From the NCBI GenBank assembly GCA_027024625.1, contig JALVRY010000221.1, forward strand, positions 1-6,035: a DNA stretch of 6,035 nucleotides. The letters run 5' to 3'. Source of the DNA: Thiotrichaceae bacterium. Its GTDB lineage: Bacteria; Pseudomonadota; Gammaproteobacteria; Thiotrichales; Thiotrichaceae. The position numbers and the translations under genes are program-made. Of the stretch, positions 1-6,008 are shown piece after piece. The notes below the pieces were generated by a model. That model was not told the DNA's origin and made no database searches. It saw only the letters and a program-made list of their open reading frames with translations. Each line of letters opens with the position of its first letter. Position 1 is the stretch's first letter.

Positions 1-1
1 T

Positions 2-184
2 CATCCCTTAAATGGCACAATATCAGATGTAAACATCTATGACATTGATAAGGACCAAAAAGACGAACTTGTTATAAATACAGTAATAACATCAAGTACA
101 GAGAAATCACATTACGATATATTTGAGCTAAATGGCGATAGCCTATTAGGGAGAATCAAACAATATATACTAAGTGCCCTATAA
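2..184 (+). CDS. C-terminal fragment of a protein with an FG-GAP/VCBS-like repeat
   Basis: This is an open frame entering from the left edge and ending at TAA (182-184). Only the last 60 residues are visible, so neither the start nor the full function can be given. Residues 14-21 of the fragment read DIDKDQKD, followed by ELVI. This fits the D-x-D-x-D-x-x-D calcium-loop pattern and following hydrophobic strand seen in FG-GAP/VCBS beta-propeller repeats. The next stretch (HYDIFELNGDSLLG) resembles the next blade strand, where such proteins report a value. Proteins of this type are usually exported or surface-associated, but no signal peptide or anchor lies within the window. The gene converges on the K+ channel gene, with a hairpin between them. 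The reading frame and stop are seen directly; the repeat assignment rests on one motif and is moderate. Confidence 0.6.
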   Translation, partial: HPLNGTISDVNIYDIDKDQKDELVINTVITSSTEKSHYDIFELNGDSLLGRIKQYILSAL

Positions 185-204
185 AGGACTTTAAACAAAC
201 TATT

Positions 205-234
205 GGTCGTTTTTACTAATTAATAGAAACGACC
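205..234. terminator. Hairpin between convergent genes, possible terminator
   Basis: GGTCGTTT (205-212) and AAACGACC (227-234) form a perfect 8-bp stem with a 14-nt AT-rich loop. It lies between the stop of the plus-strand fragment (184) and the stop of the minus-strand channel gene (268). Read on the minus strand, the stem is followed by AATAGTTTGTTT, a moderately U-rich tail, so it suits the channel gene better. On the plus strand no T-run follows. The location is exactly where a shared terminator is expected, but the tail is not a classical uninterrupted U-tract. Confidence 0.5.
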
Positions 235-267
235 GCTTCAACACTATGTAATTTTAGATCCGCTAAG

Positions 268-1248
268 TTATTTTAAAATCTTTATTGAACCTACTGGGTG
301 GGCAATATGCAACTTAGAGTGGCAGTGCGGGCAAGCGACTTCACTACTAATTTTTACCTCTTGCTTTAATTCGTACATAATCAACTGTGCATCACTTTTG
401 CTAATTCCAAGCTCATTTCGCTTTTGAAACAGTTTTCGCATATCAGATAATTTTATTTCGCCATCATCTAATAATCGAGCGACATAATAACGATACATAT
501 CACGACGACGATTCAGTTCAGAAGAAAATCCTGAAGCCAAAACACCCGCGGGCAATGCAGCCATTGTGATACCAACAATAGAAATTAAGCCTCCTAAAAA
601 TCGCCCAAAGCCAGTAATAGGTACAACATCGCCGTATCCTATCGTTGTTAAGGTAATAGTTGACCACCACAAAGCTTTGGGAATACTACCAAAATTTTCT
701 GCCTGCACATCACCTTCAACAAGGTAAATTCCCGTTGCAGCTAATACAATAACAACCCCTAAAATAAAGAATGTAGAGAATAAAGTACCCGCCTCACGCT
801 TTAATACTGAGATAAGTAATGACATTGAGCGAGAATAACGTGTAATTTTAAAGCCGCGAATTAAACGAGCCATTCTCAGCATAAATAAATTATCACTGAA
901 GAAGAAACCCAGTAGCATTGGCATTATAGCCAGTAAATCCACGATTGCCATTGGCGTTAACATATAACGCAAACGTTGTTTAAACAGTGTTTCCTTGGAT
1001 GAACTGACTTTTTCAGGTGCCACCCATACACGCAAAATATACTCCACGGCAAAGATGGCCAAAGAAACATATTCAAACAACATCAATACATTATGATAAT
1101 CATGCACAAATTCTTTTTCAGACTCTCCAATAACAACCAGCACATTACTTATAATTAAAACAATAAGCACACCATTGATTATTTTCCCTAAAAAGCCGCC
1201 TTCATGCTCTTCAAGGATACTGTAAACATAACGTCTGAAAGTTTGCAT
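268..1248 (-). CDS. Voltage-gated-type potassium channel (ion transport family), 326 aa
   Basis: This is a six-helix K+ channel subunit, expected to form a tetrameric K+ pore in the inner membrane. Predicted segments are S1 about residues 21-42, S2 52-77, S3 97-117, S4 119-147, S5 155-178, pore helix 190-201 and S6 213-240. The selectivity filter TIGYGD is intact at 202-207. S4 carries six basic residues at exact three-residue spacing (R125, R128, R131, K134, R137, R140), the hallmark of a voltage sensor. There is no RCK/TrkA nucleotide-binding domain. Instead a soluble tail of about 80 residues ends in CPHC (306-309) plus H314 and H317, a possible small metal site; C306 and C309 are the only cysteines in the protein. 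The start is supported by GAGGGG eight bases upstream of ATG. The gene is 130 bp downstream of the RNase II gene on the same strand. The family call is very secure; gating and physiological role are not visible. Confidence 0.93.
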   Translation of the reverse strand: MQTFRRYVYSILEEHEGGFLGKIINGVLIVLIISNVLVVIGESEKEFVHDYHNVLMLFEYVSLAIFAVEYILRVWVAPEKVSSSKETLFKQRLRYMLTPMAIVDLLAIMPMLLGFFFSDNLFMLRMARLIRGFKITRYSRSMSLLISVLKREAGTLFSTFFILGVVIVLAATGIYLVEGDVQAENFGSIPKALWWSTITLTTIGYGDVVPITGFGRFLGGLISIVGITMAALPAGVLASGFSSELNRRRDMYRYYVARLLDDGEIKLSDMRKLFQKRNELGISKSDAQLIMYELKQEVKISSEVACPHCHSKLHIAHPVGSIKILK

Positions 1249-1256
1249 TTTTCACA

Positions 1257-1262
1257 CCCCTC
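1257..1262 (-). promoter_or_regulatory. Ribosome binding site of the K+ channel gene
   Basis: On the minus strand GAGGGG precedes the ATG at 1248 by 8 bases, a good Shine-Dalgarno match at a normal distance, and it supports this start. It is the clearest ribosome binding site in the window; the other three genes have weak ones. Confidence 0.6.
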
Positions 1263-1378
1263 AATCCCCTAAGATAAGCTCTACCCTACACAATCTTAAT
1301 GCCATCTGAAACTATATTATGGAATATTCTGCATTGCTCTAGGAAGTTTCCATAATTCGCGAAGGTCTCGTAGTATAA
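1263..1378. other. Intergenic spacer between the RNase II and K+ channel genes
   Basis: This AT-rich stretch should hold any promoter of the channel gene. On the minus strand a TAATAT box and a TTAAGAT box are present, but neither has a convincing -35 hexamer at 16-18 bp, so no promoter is called. An 8-bp palindrome TTCGCGAA lies at 1356-1363, just after the RNase II stop. It has no loop or U-tract to make it a terminator. I see no small gene or RNA here. Confidence 0.5.
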
Positions 1379-3196
1379 TCACACCACTCTAAAATTTGCC
1401 CGCAAGTCAGGAATATCCACTGATGTAACTTGTATAGTAAATGATTGATCTAATTCCACGGGGTCTTTTCTGCGTAAACGAGGTTCTAATGCCAAATCAG
1501 GCATAATAACAGTAGTCGTGCGTTCTTCGATTCTGACAACAATGGCTTCGCCTTGCCAGTCAGGGTTGGCTTTTAAGTAAAGCATTTTCCAATGTTGATT
1601 GGAAAAGCGTTCTGTTTTGCGTGCAGCCAATGACGCCTCTTCTGCTAAGCCAATGCGTTCTACCAGTGCTTCATTATCCAGTAAATCCTGTCCCGTAATA
1701 AAAGCTCGAAGTTGTTGGTGTGTTACCAAATCAAGATAACGACGTAGTGGGCTAGTCACACGGGTATAACGAGGTAAACCTAAACCAAAGTGCGGTGCTG
1801 CCGCCGTTGCGTGTCGAGATGGTTTAAAGTGTCGGCGGTAAGCATAATGCTCAGAAGGTTTCTCTGGGTGCTGTATTTCTTCAGGCTCGGGCTGATAAGC
1901 ATAGGGAATTGGAATGTTATTTTCTTCGGCAAATTTGGCGATAGCTTCACCTGCTGCCAACATACATTCCCCCACCAACTGACGGCTACCAGCATGTTGA
2001 TAAGGAGTAATACTAATTTCCCCATCTTCAACATGAATATTTACTTCAGGCAGATCCAATGTTGCAGCATCATTATCTAATCGACGCTGGTGATAGCGAT
2101 CCGTCACTGCTTTTAGATCAGCAAAAGTAGAATCCAACTCTTTATCTGCATCGGTATAGGTAGTGCGAGTGACTTTGATTTGTGAAAAACACACATCAAT
2201 ATCGTCTAGCTCACCATTTTCGGCGACAACAAAGCTGATCGATAAGGCTGGGCTTTGTTCTTGCAAACCTAAACCTAACTTTTCTGTAATACCCGTGGGT
2301 AGCATATGCACAACTTGATCCGGCAAGTATAAATTCGTACCACGTGAGCGGGCTTCAATATCTAATTCCGAATCAGGTTGAATGATTGAAGAGGCATCAG
2401 CAACGTGTACCCATAGACGATTACCTTCAAGCGAAATAGCATCATCTGGGTCTTGATTACCCACATCATCAATCGCCCATGCTTGTAAGTGTTGCAAGTC
2501 ACGTCGTTCACAATCAACAGCTGCTGGAATTTCCTGTTCAGGATTACTCAGCCCAACTCCCATGCGACGTGGCCATGGGTTATAGTCTTCTTTCCAATAA
2601 CCAAGACGTAGCAATAAGCGATGAGCATCTTCTTTATTTTCACTAATACCAATGGTTTTTAAAATACGACTATTTTCACGCTCGCCACAGGCAAGCTGCT
2701 CCACTTCAACTAAGTGCGTGTAGTCATCAGCTTCAATTTTATTATTTTTGATGCGATCAATCAGTGAGTTCCATGCTTCTTTTTGGGCTTGTTTGGCATC
2801 ACGTTTTTCTTTTTCTGCTTTGATTACATCCAGTGGACGAGCCACAATCTCATCTACCGTCCCTTCAAAATACAGGCCATCAACCACTAGCATCCATGTT
2901 GACCAAGCAGTTTGAGGGCTATATTCACCGTATAAATATTCGGCTAAGTCCTCCAGACTGACAGTTTCATCTTCTAGTAATTCTAGTGTTTCTTCCAGTG
3001 TGTCCAGTGATTCAGGCAAGCTCATGTCTAAATCATTCACATCACCCACTGGACCAGGGTGTAACAGGGTAATATCTTTATCACGAACACGCTTTGTTGT
3101 TTTAAAGAATAATATTTCTATCTTATCTGTTAAGCCCGTAACAACTGCTGCTTTTGTTTTGTAGTAGACTAATGCACCTGATTTTAATTTTGACAT
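1379..3196 (-). CDS. RNase II family (RNB domain) 3'-5' exoribonuclease, 605 aa
   Basis: The protein is predicted to degrade single-stranded RNA from the 3' end in the cytoplasm, releasing nucleoside monophosphates with Mg2+ catalysis. The RNB domain starts near residue 230. The metal-binding aspartates follow the RNase II spacing D-x5-D-x-D-D at D243, D249, D251 and D252, then LWVHVADAS (261-269). The second signature, PHFGLGLPRYTRVTSPLRRY (468-487), contains the conserved arginines R485 and R486. The last 60 or so residues look like an S1-type RNA-binding barrel. The N-terminal 230 residues do not show the usual tandem cold-shock domains. They look like a small beta-rich segment (about 1-50) followed by a mainly helical, charged region, as in RNase II-like enzymes with a winged-helix front end. 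The ATG at 3196 is the first in frame after a TAG at 3227-3229, although its ribosome binding site is weak. The protein is shorter than E. coli RNase II (644 aa). The gene could be called rnb, but the different N-terminus makes true orthology uncertain. Confidence 0.9.
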   Translation of the reverse strand: MSKLKSGALVYYKTKAAVVTGLTDKIEILFFKTTKRVRDKDITLLHPGPVGDVNDLDMSLPESLDTLEETLELLEDETVSLEDLAEYLYGEYSPQTAWSTWMLVVDGLYFEGTVDEIVARPLDVIKAEKEKRDAKQAQKEAWNSLIDRIKNNKIEADDYTHLVEVEQLACGERENSRILKTIGISENKEDAHRLLLRLGYWKEDYNPWPRRMGVGLSNPEQEIPAAVDCERRDLQHLQAWAIDDVGNQDPDDAISLEGNRLWVHVADASSIIQPDSELDIEARSRGTNLYLPDQVVHMLPTGITEKLGLGLQEQSPALSISFVVAENGELDDIDVCFSQIKVTRTTYTDADKELDSTFADLKAVTDRYHQRRLDNDAATLDLPEVNIHVEDGEISITPYQHAGSRQLVGECMLAAGEAIAKFAEENNIPIPYAYQPEPEEIQHPEKPSEHYAYRRHFKPSRHATAAAPHFGLGLPRYTRVTSPLRRYLDLVTHQQLRAFITGQDLLDNEALVERIGLAEEASLAARKTERFSNQHWKMLYLKANPDWQGEAIVVRIEERTTTVIMPDLALEPRLRRKDPVELDQSFTIQVTSVDIPDLRANFRVV

Positions 3197-3231
3197 TACA
3201 TTTTCTTGTTTCGATTCTAAGGTGGGCTAGT

Positions 3232-3252
3232 CTAGGAGGCTGTCTGAGAATA
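3232..3252 (+). repeat. Left terminal inverted repeat of the MITE-like element
   Basis: This 21-bp sequence, core GAGGCTGTCTGAGAAT, is the exact reverse complement of 3379-3399. The outermost CTAG (3232-3235) is self-complementary. It can therefore be either part of the repeat or one copy of a 4-bp target duplication; in the second reading the transposon end proper starts at 3236. Confidence 0.9.
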
Positions 3253-3292
3253 TGCAAGCTACTGCAAATCCCATGAGCATCATAATCTGAGC

Positions 3293-3338
3293 TTATTGAA
3301 TTCGTTAAATAGCTACGGCTATTCGCCTCTTTCAATAA
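3293..3338. other. Central nested hairpin of the palindromic element
   Basis: TTATTGAA (3293-3300) pairs with TTCAATAA (3331-3338). AATAGC (3308-3313) pairs with GCTATT (3318-3323) around a TACG loop. The two paired blocks are separated by a symmetric 7-nt internal loop on each side (3301-3307, 3324-3330). On a plus-strand RNA the apex is C(UACG)G, a member of the unusually stable UNCG tetraloop class. On a minus-strand RNA the loop reads CGUA and this bonus is lost. Confidence 0.7.
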
Positions 3339-3378
3339 ACCCAGCTTATAATACTCCTGTGATTTTCGCTAAGCTTTC

Positions 3379-3399
3379 TATTCTCAGACAGCCTCCTAG
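3379..3399 (-). repeat. Right terminal inverted repeat of the MITE-like element
   Basis: This is an exact 21-bp inverted copy of 3232-3252, with core ATTCTCAGACAGCCTC and ending in CTAG. That CTAG (3396-3399) would be the second copy of the presumed target duplication. Confidence 0.9.
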
Positions 3400-3456
3400 C
3401 TTATTTAGCAAAATTACGCTTCTTGTCTAAAACCTGAATCCGTGACTTCACAGCCT
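3400..3456. other. Spacer between rlmD stop and the element; no clear terminator
   Basis: This 57-bp stretch follows the rlmD stop on the minus strand. The only symmetry is GTGACTTCAC (3442-3451), whose two-base centre is too tight for a hairpin loop. With no U-tract present, nothing here looks like an intrinsic terminator. Transcription of rlmD may therefore run into the palindromic element. Confidence 0.4.
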
Positions 3457-4776
3457 TTATTTTTCAAACACAGCGATAGATTCCGTATGTGCGGTATGTG
3501 GGAACATATCCATTACACCTGCTGCTTTCAGCGTATAGCCATGTGTATGCACTAATTCGCCCGCATCTCTGGCTAAGGTTGCTGGGTGGCAGGAGACATA
3601 CACAATTTTGCTTGCTCCCAGTTTGCCGAAGTGCTCTATGACTTCTTTGGCTCCTAAGCGTGGTGGGTCTAACAGAATGCGATCATATTTTTTCTTTAGC
3701 CACGGTTGATGAGATAAATCTTCCATCAGATTACAAGCATAGTAATCTGTATTTTCAATGCCGTTAGCAATGGCGGCATCTTTGGCTCGCTTAACCATAA
3801 CGACATCACCTTCAACCCCTATTACTTGCTTTGCATGACGAGCTATCGGTAAGGTGAAGTTACCCAATCCACAGAATAAATCCAGCACTGTTTCTTCACC
3901 ACTTAAATCAAGCAGTTCAACTGCCCAAGGCACCATCTTTCGATTAATGCTGGTATTGACTTGAAAGAAATCATTAGGTCCAAAATTTACTCGTGTATTG
4001 AATTCAGGATGTTCATAAAACAATTCTGCGGACTCTGGGTACAGAAGCTTAATAGTATCTGGTCCTTTGGATTGCGTATAAAGTTGCACGCCTGAGGCTT
4101 TTGCGTAGTCAATTAGTAAGTTTGTATCATGCTCAGATAATGGCTCTAAATGACGGAAAACAAGCGAGGTTTTTTCATCCCCAACAGCGACTTCAATTTG
4201 TGGAATTGCTTCACGAATTTCCATTTTGCCGATCAATTCCTGCAATTCTGTTAAATGATGCCCAACAGAGGGATGCACCACTTCACAAGCTTTTAAATCA
4301 GCTAAAAAAGCATTACGACGTTCTCTAAAACCGACTAATGCCCGTTCTTTTTTTCGTACATACCTAGCTCCCAAGCGTGCTTTTCGGCGGTAGCCCCATG
4401 ATTCCCCCGTGAGTGGTTCAAACACTGTTTCGGGTTCAACTTTGCCAATATGCTTTAAGGTATCTAGCATGGCGATTTGCTTGTGTTTAATTTGAGCCTC
4501 AGCACTGAGATGCTGCAAACTGCATCCGCCACAAATATCAAAATGAGCACAACCTGGTTCAACACGATCAGGAGAAACCTCCAAGATTTCTATCGCTTTA
4601 GCTTCATCATATTTTCGTTTTTTACCCGTATATTTGAAAATGACTTTTTCATTAGGCAAGGCTCCATCAATGAAGATGGCTTTACCGTCAATATGCGTCA
4701 CGCCTCTACCGTCTTGCGATAAGGATTCAATAACGGTTTCAACGGGGGCTTGTGGTAAACGCTTTTTTCTTGCCAT
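3457..4776 (-). CDS. rlmD: 23S rRNA (uracil-1939-C5)-methyltransferase RlmD (RumA), 439 aa
   Basis: RlmD transfers a methyl group from S-adenosylmethionine to C5 of U1939 in 23S rRNA, in the cytoplasm. A TRAM RNA-binding domain covers about residues 11-68. The [4Fe-4S] cysteines are present as C76, C82, C85 (in CAHFDICGGC) and C164, matching the RumA pattern. The SAM-binding motif I is VLDLFCGLGNF (297-307) and the motif IV region is DPPR (370-373). The catalytic nucleophile is C396 in VYVSCHPATLARD. The C-terminal MFPHTAHTESIAVFEK carries the expected general base E432. Length is close to the E. coli enzyme (433 aa). The start at 4776 gives an N-terminus that aligns with RumA, although no good Shine-Dalgarno sequence precedes it. 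The gene is divergent from the MscS gene and upstream of the RNase II gene on the same strand. The iron-sulfur set argues for RlmD over RlmC or TrmA. Confidence 0.95.
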   Translation of the reverse strand: MARKKRLPQAPVETVIESLSQDGRGVTHIDGKAIFIDGALPNEKVIFKYTGKKRKYDEAKAIEILEVSPDRVEPGCAHFDICGGCSLQHLSAEAQIKHKQIAMLDTLKHIGKVEPETVFEPLTGESWGYRRKARLGARYVRKKERALVGFRERRNAFLADLKACEVVHPSVGHHLTELQELIGKMEIREAIPQIEVAVGDEKTSLVFRHLEPLSEHDTNLLIDYAKASGVQLYTQSKGPDTIKLLYPESAELFYEHPEFNTRVNFGPNDFFQVNTSINRKMVPWAVELLDLSGEETVLDLFCGLGNFTLPIARHAKQVIGVEGDVVMVKRAKDAAIANGIENTDYYACNLMEDLSHQPWLKKKYDRILLDPPRLGAKEVIEHFGKLGASKIVYVSCHPATLARDAGELVHTHGYTLKAAGVMDMFPHTAHTESIAVFEK

Positions 4777-4826
4777 GTCTGGATAAACTTAAAAATTAAG
4801 GGGCATGAAGTCTATCATTTTCTTGT

Positions 4827-4854
4827 GTGACAAGGTATATAGATAATATATCAT
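4827..4854 (+). promoter_or_regulatory. Candidate sigma-70 promoter of the MscS-family gene
   Basis: GTGACA (4827-4832, 5 of 6 match to TTGACA) and TATCAT (4849-4854, 5 of 6 match to TATAAT) are separated by 16 bp in the 101-bp divergent spacer. A transcript starting near 4861 would have a short leader of about 17 nt with a weak AGAAG (4869-4873) before the ATG. The same spacer must also drive rlmD in the other direction. No minus-strand promoter with both boxes at good spacing was found there. Confidence 0.4.
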
Positions 4855-4877
4855 CTTAGATTAGCAGTAGAAGAATC

Positions 4878-6008
4878 ATGGAAAATAAAAAACTTGCGGT
4901 AGAACAAAGCTATGAATCTCTGATCGAACCATTACTTCAGGTCTTCGAAGGTCAACCTATCCTACAAGGCAGTGTCTTTATTCTGCTGACGTTTATTCTT
5001 GCCTCCCTATTGACATGGTTAATTACAAAAATTCTCAAGGCGATTACATCACGAACCAGAACCTATTTGGATGATCGTCTTGTTAATATTGCAAAAATGC
5101 CAATTTATTACTCGCTCATGGTATTGGGTTTTAGCACTGGCATTCGGCAAATGGAATTATCGAATAAAATAACAGGCATGTGGGTACTGGGTTTCAAAAC
5201 CTTTGGTGTCATTATTTGGATGATATTTTTCATTCGTATTTCAAAAATCATTTTAAAACAGCTTGCATGGCTGGGGAATAAGCACCGTTTAATTCAACCG
5301 CAAACACTCCCCTTATTTGATAATTTAAGCAAAGTCTTAATTGTTATTATTGCTTTATATATTGGCTTCCAAATATGGAATATCGATATGACAGCATGGC
5401 TAGCATCTGCTGGTGTTGTTGGTATTGCCGTTGGTTTTGCCGCAAAAGATACTTTGGCTAATCTATTTTCTGGCGTATTTATTCTCGCCGACGCGCCTTA
5501 CAAAATTGGTGACTACATCGTGCTAGATGCTACTGGTATGCGAGGCAAAGTTACTCAAATTGGTTTGCGTAGCACACGCCTAATCACTCGTGATGATGTA
5601 GAAGTGACGATTCCCAACTCAATTATGGGTAACTCGCAGGTTATTAACCAGTCTGGTGGGCCTTATCCTAAATTTAGAGTGCGTGCAAAAGTGGGTGTTG
5701 CCTATGGCTCTGATATTGATATTGCCCGTAATATACTGATTGATATTGCCCAAAATGAGCCTTTAATTTGTAAAAAACCAGAGCCGCGTTTACGCCTACG
5801 CCAGTTTGGAGCATCCAGTGTGGATTTTGAATTACTCGGCTGGATAGAAGACCCAGAACTCCGTGGACGTACTCTGGATCGTATCTACACAACCATCTAC
5901 AATAAATTTGCTGAAGAAAATATTGAAATTCCCTACAGCAAGCAGGATTTGTATATTAAGGAGATGCCAGAGAGACTGTGCAAGTATTCTGGGACTGCGA
6001 AAAAATGA
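4878..6008 (+). CDS. MscS-family small-conductance mechanosensitive channel, 376 aa
   Basis: This is an inner-membrane channel of the MscS family, which opens under membrane tension and releases solutes after a fall in external osmolarity. Predicted membrane segments are about residues 31-53, 75-92, 103-125 and 150-170, followed by the pore-lining helix 172-204. That helix has the small-residue pattern of MscS TM3 (SAGVVGIAVGFAAKDTLANLFSG, split here at 177-189 and 190-199). Next comes the beta domain, with IGDYIVLDATGMRGKVTQIGLRSTRL running through about residue 235 and the signature VTIPNS (243-248). The mixed alpha/beta cage domain follows, with VGVAYGSDID at 272-281 close to the E. coli MscS wording. 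It has two more helices before the pore than E. coli MscS (286 aa), so it is a larger subtype. The ATG is preceded only by weak AGAAG. It is divergent from rlmD, and no link to that gene is implied. The family is secure; which MscS paralogue it is cannot be told. Confidence 0.93.
   Translation: MENKKLAVEQSYESLIEPLLQVFEGQPILQGSVFILLTFILASLLTWLITKILKAITSRTRTYLDDRLVNIAKMPIYYSLMVLGFSTGIRQMELSNKITGMWVLGFKTFGVIIWMIFFIRISKIILKQLAWLGNKHRLIQPQTLPLFDNLSKVLIVIIALYIGFQIWNIDMTAWLASAGVVGIAVGFAAKDTLANLFSGVFILADAPYKIGDYIVLDATGMRGKVTQIGLRSTRLITRDDVEVTIPNSIMGNSQVINQSGGPYPKFRVRAKVGVAYGSDIDIARNILIDIAQNEPLICKKPEPRLRLRQFGASSVDFELLGWIEDPELRGRTLDRIYTTIYNKFAEENIEIPYSKQDLYIKEMPERLCKYSGTAKK

Larger units (their letters stand above)
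3232..3399. mobile_element. MITE-like palindromic element, non-autonomous transposon relic
   Basis: This is a 168-bp non-coding segment with 21-bp perfect terminal inverted repeats. The symmetry continues inward. Positions 3266-3300 match the reverse complement of 3331-3365 at 28 of 35 positions without gaps, and 3308-3313 pairs with 3318-3323. All of these blocks are centred between 3315 and 3316, so the whole segment is one long imperfect palindrome. CTAG flanks both ends (3232-3235, 3396-3399), fitting the YTAR target duplication known for IS5-group elements; a TA duplication one base further in is an alternative. There is no transposase gene, so movement would need a transposase supplied elsewhere. 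It sits between rlmD and the RNase II gene, 57 bp after one stop and 35 bp before the other start. The inverted-repeat structure is seen directly; the MITE call is inference, and no family name can be assigned from the sequence alone. Confidence 0.78.

Noticed and set aside
1356..1363. TTCGCGAA palindrome after the RNase II stop
   Set aside because: It is eight bases with no loop and no U-tract, and too short to call an operator without a second copy. None was seen.
1374..1379. Perfect TATAAT on the plus strand at the end of the RNase II gene
   Set aside because: There is no -35 hexamer at 16-18 bp, and it would drive only antisense RNA into the RNase II gene. A single box in AT-rich DNA is expected by chance.
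1780..2080. Overlapping short open frames on both strands inside the RNase II gene
   Set aside because: They lie within the RNB domain coding region, show low-complexity shadow-type protein sequence, and have no independent support.
3123..3335. A 70-residue minus-strand open frame running from the element into the RNase II gene
   Set aside because: It overlaps the start of the RNase II gene in another frame and spans the terminal repeat. Its protein has no recognisable domain, and the DNA is explained by the palindrome and the larger gene.
3347..3352. Perfect TATAAT on the plus strand inside the palindromic element
   Set aside because: The bases 17 bp upstream (CGCCTC) do not resemble a -35 box, and no plus-strand gene follows until 4878.
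3232..3399. The palindrome as a plain rho-independent terminator for rlmD
   Set aside because: On the minus strand the hairpin is followed by ACTAGCCCACC, with no U-tract. The terminal repeats with flanking CTAG fit a transposon better, although some termination effect is not excluded.
4101..4722. Two plus-strand open frames (75 and 81 residues) antisense to rlmD
   Set aside because: Both are antisense to well-conserved rlmD coding sequence, including the iron-sulfur and TRAM regions, and neither encodes a recognisable motif.
5674..5892. A 72-residue minus-strand open frame inside the MscS-family gene
   Set aside because: It is antisense to the conserved C-terminal cage domain, with no motif or regulatory signal of its own.
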